Under the pieces are notes generated by a model. That model did not search any database. It was not told where the DNA came from and was given only the letters and a program-made list of their open reading frames with translations. From Candidatus Albibeggiatoa sp. nov. NOAA (GTDB lineage Bacteria; Pseudomonadota; Gammaproteobacteria; Beggiatoales; Beggiatoaceae): a stretch of DNA of 64,000 bases. Of this stretch, positions 36,031 through 44,374 are shown one piece after another. The stretch is taken from positions 161,350 to 225,349 of the forward strand of contig JAOXRS010000173.1 of assembly GCA_025800385.1 (NCBI GenBank), in the 5' to 3' direction. Both the position numbers and the translations under genes were made by a program. Within the stretch, counting starts at the first letter, position 1; the number at the start of each line of letters is the position of its first letter.

Positions 36031-37074
36031 CTATCTAGGTTGTTGTACATGCTGCTCATATTCTGATGGAAAAAGCATTTCTATTATTATTATTTTGAAT
36101 ATTTCTTCTTTATAAATATCGAATAATATAAACAGAGATATTGCTATTACCGTTACTATTACCAAAGAGTTTACAGCGTGAGTCATTATTTGCTTATTTT
36201 GGCTTGTGTCTAAAAAGGTCACTGCCAAATCAAAATTATTTCCATAACGATTTGCCCATTGTTTTGTAGGCTGTTTTGCCTTTTTCCAGTCAATAGCTTG
36301 CTTTAAATCTGGGTTACGCCATAACGCAGCTTTACCTTGTTTCCAACGTCGTGCAGACTCTTCCAAGCGTAAATATAATTCTACAGATTCAGCCTCCTCC
36401 TCAATCCAATCTCTCAAACGCTGCCACTGCCGAATCAAACTTTCGTGACTGATGTCAATAACACTCTCAGGTGTTAAATCCTGTCCTAAAGGCGGAGTCA
36501 AAAAATGCCGTCCCTGCGCCCGAAACACATTGACAACTTCTGCAACTGCTTGCCAATCCACACCCGCTTGCTCTGCAATAACAGATAATCGCATTGGACG
36601 ACGTGTATCACGCTGCATATCAACCCGTTCAGTTAACTGAATAAACAATACTTGGGTAATACGCTGTTGCTCCTCACTCAAACTAAAATACACTGAATCA
36701 ACATGCTCAGATAAGGCATTCTGCAAACCACCAATCTGCTCATAATGAGCTGTCGTAATCACAGCTTGTTCCGCATTTTCCGCTCGGGCTAAACTCCACA
36801 TTTTCATCAACGCATGTTGCACCACAGGCAATTGATCCTGTTGATGTGCCGCATCATTTAACAATCTATTTAACAATGCTGGCTCAACCTCATCCCCAAA
36901 TACACTGGCAGGTAACGCCATCGCCTCACTCAACTGCTCACGAGTCAAACGTGGGGTTAAATACAAACCACTGTTCACCGCCTCAGGCAAACCATAAAAC
37001 ATGGCACAATCGCCTAAAAAATCCGAACGCATCGTAATCACCACATACATCTGTGGATGATTAAAACTACTTTC
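36031..37074 (-). pseudogene. 5'-truncated nSTAND1-type NTPase gene
   Basis: The frame opens after a stop at 37077-37075 with NHPQMYVVITMRSDFLGDC, which is the sensor region in the middle of an nSTAND1 NTPase (compare residues 172-183 of the intact homologue at 38630). Walker A, Walker B and everything before them are absent. The rest is well preserved: LTPRLTREQLSEAM, LPVVQHALMKMW, DISHESLIRQWQRLRDWI, EESARRWKQGKAALWRNPDL, and then a membrane helix before an early end without WD40 repeats. Base composition is richer in GC than the cassette to its right. It could still be translated from 37050 but cannot bind nucleotide. Confidence 0.8.
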
Positions 37075-37277
37075 TTACAATTATACCGCTTAATTTAACT
37101 TTATCCTAAATCTAAAATAAATTTTACTGGCTTATAGAAAAACAATATAGACTTATAATTAAGATATTTTTTATCATTGGATATAGAATAAAAAATTATT
37201 ACTAGCTTATTTGTTGTCGTTTGCAAATTAAAAAGTAAGTTTTAATTTTATGTAGGTGTAATGTGAGGAGTCAACTG

Positions 37278-37547
37278 ATGCTATTACAGTCAAATCATGC
37301 TTTTGCTATTTATTGGTGCTATCCCATTAATGATAGAGTCATATCTTGTGCTGTCATTGGGGATGGCCTTTATAAGGTTTTTTATGTAAGTGCCTTAGAT
37401 GAAATGAACAATAATGATCTTGACAATAATGCTATCAACGATAAAGGTCGTAGGGGAACAAGAGCACCCAAAGATTCTGAGGAAAGGTCAGTTCCTGTCA
37501 ATGATAGTCCTGAAGAAGCCGATCCTGTTACTCAAAAAAATGTATGA
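37278..37547 (+). CDS. Short truncated paralogue of the next gene
   Basis: 89 residues from the ATG at 37278, which follows GAGGAG by 7 bases (an earlier GTG at 37263 overlaps that site). Residues 5-15 (NHAFAIYWCYP) match the start of the neighbouring 325-residue protein (HHFAIYWSYA), and the DNA shares the 16 bases TTTTGCTATTTATTGG as well as a similar leader. The rest diverges into an acidic, Asn/Asp/Glu-rich tail. It is probably a decayed duplicate or a short decoy-type protein. Function unknown. Confidence 0.5.
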   Translation: MLLQSNHAFAIYWCYPINDRVISCAVIGDGLYKVFYVSALDEMNNNDLDNNAINDKGRRGTRAPKDSEERSVPVNDSPEEADPVTQKNV

Positions 37548-37668
37548 TTTAGCTAAAGTCATTTGTGTTAGATAACACTTTTATGTTTATTTACTTAGGG
37601 TTATGCTGCTTTGTTTGGTTATTTTATAGGTAGCATAACTTTGATTAATGAATGTGAGAAGGAAAGTG

Positions 37669-38646
37669 ATGAGTACACATTTAGAGCATCATTTTGCTAT
37701 TTATTGGAGTTATGCCACTGGTGATCCTGATGAAAATAGGGAAATTACCGCTATTAAGAATTATATTATTACGGAAATTTTGAAGGGAGACTATATTGAA
37801 AGAGATATATTTAAAAATGGTGAATATTCATACACAAATACAGAGGAATCTATTTCTTTAAGTAAGGTCAAAGTCATAGAAAATCTAGAAAAAACATTAG
37901 TATTAGTTATTATTATAACAGATAGTTACAATACAATTGAGTATGATGGTAATGAGCAAAATGGGTGTGAAATTGATTTTTTTTTAGGTCTTCGTAGTTC
38001 TTTAAGCCAAGAATATATAAATAGAGCAAAAGATGTTTTTGTATTTGCTGCAAAAAATTATAGAGACTGGGTTGATGTAGAGATGGCTCATTATAATTTT
38101 AACTTTATATATTTTGAAACGGGTGAAAATAGCAGCTTTAAAATTTTGCCTGATAGTATTGATAAAGCAAAATATTTGGTTAACAGTCTTAGAAACAAAC
38201 AAATTCCTAATAAGAATCACTACCAAATTTTGATAGATAACTTATCTGAAAATGAGTTGTATTTCGAAAAAGTCATTGAAAATATAGAGGATACTATTAG
38301 AGACGTGTCTCCCCAAAAAACAGATATATATAGGTTCAAGAGAATTAATCAAAGAGTAGGTAATTTGGCTAGAAGTATAGAACGTACTGATGTTCAGGTT
38401 ATCGTATATAGTTGTCATAGCCAAATGGACATTTTAAGCACACGATTACAAATCTATAAAAAATATAGCAAATCCACAGTATGTGTTTTTTTCTTTGTTT
38501 ACGGTTTGCCAGAGTATAATATTGATATAGATGGTAAATTTTTTGACTGTTATAAAGGTATTAATAGTCCCAGTTGCTGTAAAATTTTTGTTGAGCAATG
38601 TTTATTAGGTATAAAAGGACAAGATAAAAATGACTGTGATGAATAA
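37669..38646 (+). CDS. Unrecognised alpha/beta protein, possible TIR-like effector
   Basis: 325 residues from the ATG at 37669 (AAGGA 5 bases upstream). Not recognised by family. The opening HHFAIYWSYATGD resembles the first strand and loop of TIR-like domains, then comes an alternation of strands (TLVLVIIITDSY; VFVFAAKNY; FIYFETG) and helices. A second block from about residue 245 (VQVIVYSCHSQMDILSTR; STVCVFFFVYG) repeats the pattern, so two Rossmann-like halves are possible. No signal peptide or membrane helix. The 3' end overlaps the nSTAND gene by 17 bases, so the proteins are made together. An effector or sensor role is inferred from context only. Confidence 0.7.
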   Translation: MSTHLEHHFAIYWSYATGDPDENREITAIKNYIITEILKGDYIERDIFKNGEYSYTNTEESISLSKVKVIENLEKTLVLVIIITDSYNTIEYDGNEQNGCEIDFFLGLRSSLSQEYINRAKDVFVFAAKNYRDWVDVEMAHYNFNFIYFETGENSSFKILPDSIDKAKYLVNSLRNKQIPNKNHYQILIDNLSENELYFEKVIENIEDTIRDVSPQKTDIYRFKRINQRVGNLARSIERTDVQVIVYSCHSQMDILSTRLQIYKKYSKSTVCVFFFVYGLPEYNIDIDGKFFDCYKGINSPSCCKIFVEQCLLGIKGQDKNDCDE

Positions 38647-41600
38647 AATTGATCCTTACCCAGGATTTAGGCCTTATAAGCATACTGAATCTAGTATATT
38701 TTTTGGTAGAGAAAAAGAGCAAGATGAATTATTGCACTACTTAGCTAGTCATAATTTTGTCAGCATTTTAGGAATGTCGGGGGTTGGAAAATCATCCTTA
38801 ATTCAAGCTGGATTATTAGCAGATTTACATACTGGTTTTTTAGCAAATTCCCACGACTGGATTATTGCGGAATTATATCCAAATCCAAATAAGCAACCAT
38901 TTGAAAAATTATCAGAAAAATTATCAGAAAGATTCAATAACGAAGTGAATGCTGAGCAGTTACGTACAGATACACAAGTTGAACTTATTGAAGCATTATT
39001 AGCGCATAAAAATAATCAAGAGAATAAAAACTATAAATTATTGATTTTGGCTGACCAATTTGAAGAGGTTTTTGATTTAGAACATAAAGAAATAAAAGCA
39101 TTTACTGATTTTTTGCTCAATATCACTAACCAATCAATGAATATTTATGTTGTGTTGGGTATGAGGGCTGAATTTATTGGAAAATGTAGTCCTTATTATG
39201 AATTTGCTGAAAGAGTGAATCAAACTGTTTTTTTAGTTCCACGTCTAAAATCAGAGAAATTAACCGATGTTATTAGAAATCCGCTTGATGTGGTTAATAC
39301 GGAGGTTTCTGCTGATGATAAATTAATTAAAGCATTAAAGATTGAATTATCTGATTCTAAAGAAGATTTAACACCCTCTTTGCAGTTTGTACTAAGAAAG
39401 CTATATCGAATAGCAGCAGCTCATAAAGATAATAAAAGCTTATCGTTGGAATTGTATCAAGAAGAAATTAAAGTAGACCTGAAACAAGCAATATCTAATG
39501 AAGCAGAAAAAATATATCAAAATCAACTAGAAGAAACTAAGCAAGTAATAGAAGTCTTATTTCGAGAATTAATAGATGTTTCTCATGGGGAATTTACAAA
39601 AAGGGCTGCTAAAAAAGAGACTATTTTCAAAAAAATAAATAAAGAGCAGCAGTTATTAAATATTGATGTAGATGAAGTCATCGAGCTTTTTAAAAATGAA
39701 AACTTTACAGTATTAAAGGAGATTGACAGTGAATATATAGAAATTACACATGATAATTTAATTGAAGAATGGACTAGTCTGAATCAATGGGCAAAAGATG
39801 AGCAATATAAACAACAATATCCTGAAAAAGAACAGGAAAGAGCAAATGCGATAAGAGAAAAGCAAGAGATCGAAAAGCGAAAAATCATAACTGATAAGCT
39901 TAAGATTATTATAATATTAGCATTTATGTGGTTATTTATGATATTCGCTGTCTTTTTTAATGTCTTAGATAAAGCTGCTATGGATAGAGAAACTGAAATA
40001 TTGTTTTCTAATCATTTGGTTATTGCTAGTATTTATTCCCAATCAGAAAATTATAGTAAAGCTCAAAAGTCATTAGATAAAGCAGGAAACCTCTATAACC
40101 AAGAACAAGCCCACCCCAAAAGTATTATTTCTCGGCTTATGGATTCTAAAGCTATGCCACCCACATTAACCTCTACCTATAAGCTACTGGATCGGGTCAC
40201 AGATATTCAAGGAACAAATACTAAATTTATTGATATTTTAGATAAAAAACCTTTATTCAATCTTGCTATAAGTGATAATAAAAAACTGCTTGCCATAAGT
40301 AATAAAGACAATAAAATTTATATTTTAGATAGTAATAATGCACTTAAGCACTCACTTTTAATTGATGGAATCAAAGAAGATATTGATAGCAACAACTTAC
40401 ATATTGCGTTTCATCCAACAAATGAGTGGCTAGTTACATCTTCCCAACAAGAATTAAATTTCTGGTCTTTATCAGATGGAAATTTATTACCAACAAAGCT
40501 TGAAAAGTTTGATAAGCCAATTAATGCAATACTTGTTTCAAAGCAACTTTCTTCTTTATTTGTAGCAACAGATTCCGGTATTTTTAAGCTCGGGTTGGAT
40601 ATTAATACTATACATAAACCACAATCTCCCGTTATTCCTATAAATATTGAGTCAATCAATAAGAATAAATTGGCCATATTGCATGATACAAAAAAAGGTG
40701 ATTTACTTATTTCTTGTATCGTTAAAGAGATAGAAATAAATATAGGCAAGAAAAAGGAGAAACGGTTTATTAATACCATAGAAATATGGTCATTAGAGAC
40801 ATATAAAAAAATTGCAACTCTTCCTCTACTCCCTCCACATCTCCAAACAGACCCAGAATATATAAACACATTGGCAGTTAATAAAAATAAACAGCTTGCT
40901 GTAGCAACTAATACAGGCAATATTTACACTTGGAATTTAAATGATTTAACTGAACGTTCTTATAGCAAAAAGCTTCTTGGGCATCAGTCTGATATTTATG
41001 GCCTTAGCTTTATTGGCGATACATTATTGGCTTCAGGAGGACGTGATGCCAATATTCGTATTTGGGATACTGACAGTGGTGTCACAGTTAAGATTTTAAA
41101 ACAACATACCGCTGATGTGAATGGACTTGCTTATATTGGAGGCAATAAATTAATCAGTATTGGCTATGACCATAAGATCATTAAGTGGTATTTAGAATTC
41201 CCATATCAATCTTGGATCAAAACTGAATCAATGCCAGTATCAGCTGCTATTAACTTGTTGCATCAGAATATATTAGTAGGTTTTGAGGATGGTTCTTTAG
41301 CACTTTATGCTCTCCCTTTAACTCAACAAAGCCTTTTGTGGAAAAAAGATAAAATTTCTCCGTCAGATATAAAGAGAGTAGCCTTTAATGAAGATGGAAA
41401 TTTAGCTGCTACTGTTGGTTATGATGAAATATTGAGAATATGGGCTGTCACACCAACAAGTTTACAACTTATTCTACAGGAAGAAATTGAAAACAGTGAA
41501 GCCTTGATCGACGTTGATTTTGCACCGAACCCAAATAACAAAATTGCCATTGCAACCTATAGTGGCAAAGCTTTAGTGTTTAATCTTGAATTTGACAAAT

Positions 41601-42163
41601 TAACTAAGTCTATATTTTTAAGAAAAAAAGAATTAGATGAACAGGGACATGGAATTCTTAACTCTATCTCATTTGATATAACTGGACAAAAATTGCTAAC
41701 AGCAAGTCAAGATGGAGAGTTATTATTATGGGATTTAGTAACAGGAATGTCGCTTAATTATACTCATCATAACCCAACCCAATTGATGTGGGCAGGTTTT
41801 AACTCTGATAGCCGCAAAATTGTGGCAAGCAATGTAGAAGGTAGTGTCTTGGTATACAATACAAAAAGCACTGAATTAGAGCACATATTTAATGGACATA
41901 AAAATACAATTTATCGTGCTGAGTTCAGTCCTAATGGTCAACACATTTTTAGTGTTAGCTCTGACAGAACAGTGAAAATATGGAATACAAGCCAAGACTT
42001 AGATATAGAAAATATATTTACATTAAATTTGCCTGCAAACAATAAATTTCCAACTTTAGAAGATATGGGTCTCTCTTGCGAAAAAACAAAAGGCTGCTGG
42101 CTTGTTGTGCCTTTATTCCAGGATAAGAAGCTAGTGAGCTATAACTTAGACCATATATACTAA
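38630..42163 (+). CDS. nSTAND1 NTPase - TM - WD40 protein
   Basis: 1177 residues. The N-terminal DPYPGFRPY and FFGREKEQDELL are the nSTAND1 entry motif. Walker A is GMSGVGKSS (48-56) and Walker B LLILADQFEEVFD (137-149), followed by the sensor LGMRAEFIGKC (176-186) and EITHDNLIEEW, the end of the winged-helix region. A charged coiled-coil-like stretch (385-420) precedes one membrane helix at about 425-444. From about 530 to 1130 there are ten or so WD40-like units (VRIWD, IRIWDTDSG, VKIWNTS). STAND proteins oligomerise on ligand sensing and activate a partner; the propeller would face the periplasm. An alternative start is MNKIDPY at 38639. Very AT-rich. Confidence 0.88.
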   Translation: MTVMNKIDPYPGFRPYKHTESSIFFGREKEQDELLHYLASHNFVSILGMSGVGKSSLIQAGLLADLHTGFLANSHDWIIAELYPNPNKQPFEKLSEKLSERFNNEVNAEQLRTDTQVELIEALLAHKNNQENKNYKLLILADQFEEVFDLEHKEIKAFTDFLLNITNQSMNIYVVLGMRAEFIGKCSPYYEFAERVNQTVFLVPRLKSEKLTDVIRNPLDVVNTEVSADDKLIKALKIELSDSKEDLTPSLQFVLRKLYRIAAAHKDNKSLSLELYQEEIKVDLKQAISNEAEKIYQNQLEETKQVIEVLFRELIDVSHGEFTKRAAKKETIFKKINKEQQLLNIDVDEVIELFKNENFTVLKEIDSEYIEITHDNLIEEWTSLNQWAKDEQYKQQYPEKEQERANAIREKQEIEKRKIITDKLKIIIILAFMWLFMIFAVFFNVLDKAAMDRETEILFSNHLVIASIYSQSENYSKAQKSLDKAGNLYNQEQAHPKSIISRLMDSKAMPPTLTSTYKLLDRVTDIQGTNTKFIDILDKKPLFNLAISDNKKLLAISNKDNKIYILDSNNALKHSLLIDGIKEDIDSNNLHIAFHPTNEWLVTSSQQELNFWSLSDGNLLPTKLEKFDKPINAILVSKQLSSLFVATDSGIFKLGLDINTIHKPQSPVIPINIESINKNKLAILHDTKKGDLLISCIVKEIEINIGKKKEKRFINTIEIWSLETYKKIATLPLLPPHLQTDPEYINTLAVNKNKQLAVATNTGNIYTWNLNDLTERSYSKKLLGHQSDIYGLSFIGDTLLASGGRDANIRIWDTDSGVTVKILKQHTADVNGLAYIGGNKLISIGYDHKIIKWYLEFPYQSWIKTESMPVSAAINLLHQNILVGFEDGSLALYALPLTQQSLLWKKDKISPSDIKRVAFNEDGNLAATVGYDEILRIWAVTPTSLQLILQEEIENSEALIDVDFAPNPNNKIAIATYSGKALVFNLEFDKLTKSIFLRKKELDEQGHGILNSISFDITGQKLLTASQDGELLLWDLVTGMSLNYTHHNPTQLMWAGFNSDSRKIVASNVEGSVLVYNTKSTELEHIFNGHKNTIYRAEFSPNGQHIFSVSSDRTVKIWNTSQDLDIENIFTLNLPANNKFPTLEDMGLSCEKTKGCWLVVPLFQDKKLVSYNLDHIY

Positions 42164-42178
42164 TAAGGAATGAATATC

Positions 42179-42427
42179 ATGTCTATTAAGGCAACTGCTG
42201 CTATAGCTGTAACAGTAATATTTTGTATCGCAGGAGCTTTAGCTTATTTTACTTTAGGCTTACCTAATGATTCGTTTAGTCTATTACAAAAAATCGCTTC
42301 CCAAAGTCCTCAAATTATTTTGATATTACTTGCACTTGCATTCTTTGCAGTACTTATTATGTTTTTTGCGTTTATCTCATTATTCCAAATTGAATCTAAA
42401 ACAAAAGCGGGTTATCCTGTTGCGTAA
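42179..42427 (+). CDS. Small two-helix membrane protein of the STAND cassette
   Basis: 82 residues. The ATG at 42170 touches the AAGGA site; the ATG at 42179 lies 9 bases after it and is preferred. Two hydrophobic helices (about 5-27 and 43-70) with a short polar loop and a polar end KTKAGYPVA. Family unknown. It begins just after the nSTAND gene and is followed after 30 bases by the LRR protein, so it is part of the same unit. It may form the membrane effector or anchor. Confidence 0.6.
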   Translation: MSIKATAAIAVTVIFCIAGALAYFTLGLPNDSFSLLQKIASQSPQIILILLALAFFAVLIMFFAFISLFQIESKTKAGYPVA

Positions 42428-42457
42428 AGTTTTTATTTCGTATTTAAAGAGGTAAAA

Positions 42458-43606
42458 GTGGCAGACCTTGATGTTATTCACAAACTCAAAAAATCAGGCT
42501 GTCACTGCCAACAGGTTAGTTCTATTGAAAAAATCTGGGGAAATTTAGCTTATAGTCTTAATAGCGAAGGCCGTGTGATAGGTCTATCTTTATTCAATTT
42601 TGGCTATTCTGATGATAACTTTCCTGATGATATTTTTGAATTAACTCACCTCAAATATTTAAGCCTCTATGGCAATCATCTCACTAGACTGCCCCAAAAA
42701 ATTTATCAATTAAATAAGCTACAAACTTTAGATGTTGGTAACAACAAATTAACCATTCTAGATCAATTAGAAGCTTTCTCAGAGTTAATAGAACTCAATT
42801 TATTCCAAAATAATCTAACCTCTATTCCTAAACACAGTATTATTCAATTAGAGAAGTTAAAAATATTGTATCTAATTAGAAATCCTATTGAGGACTATCT
42901 GCCTGATAAAATAGGAAAATTAAAGAAAGAAGTTGATTCAAAAATAAATAAAGTAAATGAATGTTTTTACATCAGCCCTAGCCAAGAGAAAACAGTAAAA
43001 ACTATCAATATTCTTAATACCAAAAATTCTAATATTAATATTGGAGGTAAGGACAATGAACAGGTAATTACTATAGGTTCAAATACCAATAGTGAAGACA
43101 CTCAACAAACAGATAATGAAATCCAGCAAACACAAAAATATAATCAACCTTCCAAAAATATCGAAATATCTGGCAATATTTTATTTTTAATAGGTGCAAA
43201 AGATTTCAATGATTTTTTTATAAAATTAAGTAAAGTCTCTTTAGACCTTAAAAGTCATAAGCTAATAGCATTATTACTAATACTTTTTATAGGTGGGTTA
43301 GTTTTTACGATGCTGCAACAACCCTCCGAAACTATTTCATTATTTAAATGCGAAACCGCAGTAATTATTGCTGACAAAGAAAAAAGTAAAACAGTGTCCA
43401 ATGTTAAATTGAGGTTTACTTATAATAATACGATTTACACATCTTATTCTGATTCAGAAGGTTATTATAAAGGAAGTTTTGATTGCCAAGAAAAATATCC
43501 ATTAATAAGATTACATGTAGAAGCTCATGGCTATGAAACCTATGAAAGAATTTATAAGCTAACAAATCAGATACAGGATATTAGACTTACTAAAAAAGCT
43601 AAATAA
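42458..43606 (+). CDS. Leucine-rich repeat - TM - beta-domain protein
   Basis: 382 residues, GTG start with AGAGG 5 bases upstream. LRRs occupy about 40-147 (LKYLSLYGNHLTRLP; LQTLDVGNNKLTIL; LIELNLFQNNLTSIP). A beta-type NSNINIGGKDN/VITIGSNTN segment (190-210) and a polar Gln/Asn-rich linker follow, then one membrane helix at about 268-286. The C-terminal 90 residues resemble a carboxypeptidase-regulatory-like beta sandwich (KVRF-type strands, SDSEGYYKGSF). The LRR side should be cytoplasmic. LRRs often act as recognition modules. Last gene of the cassette. Confidence 0.75.
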   Translation: MADLDVIHKLKKSGCHCQQVSSIEKIWGNLAYSLNSEGRVIGLSLFNFGYSDDNFPDDIFELTHLKYLSLYGNHLTRLPQKIYQLNKLQTLDVGNNKLTILDQLEAFSELIELNLFQNNLTSIPKHSIIQLEKLKILYLIRNPIEDYLPDKIGKLKKEVDSKINKVNECFYISPSQEKTVKTINILNTKNSNINIGGKDNEQVITIGSNTNSEDTQQTDNEIQQTQKYNQPSKNIEISGNILFLIGAKDFNDFFIKLSKVSLDLKSHKLIALLLILFIGGLVFTMLQQPSETISLFKCETAVIIADKEKSKTVSNVKLRFTYNNTIYTSYSDSEGYYKGSFDCQEKYPLIRLHVEAHGYETYERIYKLTNQIQDIRLTKKAK

Positions 43607-43650
43607 AAATTTTAGATATCCCCTTATATTAAAGAGGATACCTAAATAGA

Positions 43651-44148
43651 CTATCTAAATATAGAATTGGTTGAACCAGTGGTTTGCCATGTGCCATCAG
43701 CTTGGCGGCAGGCAGTACCATTAATTACTTGCTCTTGACCATCAATAATTGCTGTTGTCGTATAATCACGACATGGTTGACCTGTGGTTGCATCATTGTA
43801 CGTTTTAGTTGGAATTACTTTGTACTCACTACCACTGTCGGGGTTGCGCCATTGTACTGGCTGACCCGTTGGCGTGCTTTCCAAAGCATTTTGAGCATGT
43901 AGTTCATCAGTTTTATCCATTGAACCACCAATTGCGCCGCCTAATGCTGCACCTGCTAATACACCGCCAATGGTTGCAAGCGTTTTGCCGCGACCACTAC
44001 CAACCTGAGAACCCAGTGCGCCACCAGCCACACCACCTAATACCGCACCTGTTGTCCCTTTGCTAGGTCCTTGGCAACCTGCAACCAACAAAGTGCTTGA
44101 AACAAAGCCAATAATGAGTCCTTGTCGAATACGTTGAAATGACAACAT
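43651..44148 (-). CDS. Glycine-zipper outer-membrane lipoprotein (17-kDa antigen-like)
   Basis: 165 residues from the ATG at 44148, preceded by AGGAGT with proper spacing; a longer frame adds nine residues before it. Lipobox LLVAGC places the acylated Cys near residue 24. Two glycine-zipper helices follow (GAVLGGVAGGALGSQVGSGRG and ATIGGVLAGAALGGAIGG), then a C-terminal domain with QWRNPDSGSEYKV and GQPCRDYTTTAIIDGQEQ, as in the rickettsial 17-kDa surface antigen family. Probably an envelope-stabilising lipoprotein. Confidence 0.85.
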   Translation of the reverse strand: MLSFQRIRQGLIIGFVSSTLLVAGCQGPSKGTTGAVLGGVAGGALGSQVGSGRGKTLATIGGVLAGAALGGAIGGSMDKTDELHAQNALESTPTGQPVQWRNPDSGSEYKVIPTKTYNDATTGQPCRDYTTTAIIDGQEQVINGTACRQADGTWQTTGSTNSIFR

Positions 44149-44374
44149 AAATTCACTCCTTTTAAAATAAGTCATTCACAATAAAGTTATATAATGACAA
44201 AATCTACATAAAAACGTAAGCAAGCTGGGCTATACTTATGCAATCTTTAGGCAATATCATCGTGCAAAACACAAATAATGGCTTGCACGTAACCTACATA
44301 AAGTCTGTCTCCTAAACTTTAAAAAAGTAGTTTATTCTACGTATAACATCACATTTATCCACCAGAGAGACCCT

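Noticed and set aside
36452..37037. Plus-strand frames opposite the truncated nSTAND1 gene
   Set aside because: Shadows of the minus-strand coding sequence; no family features.
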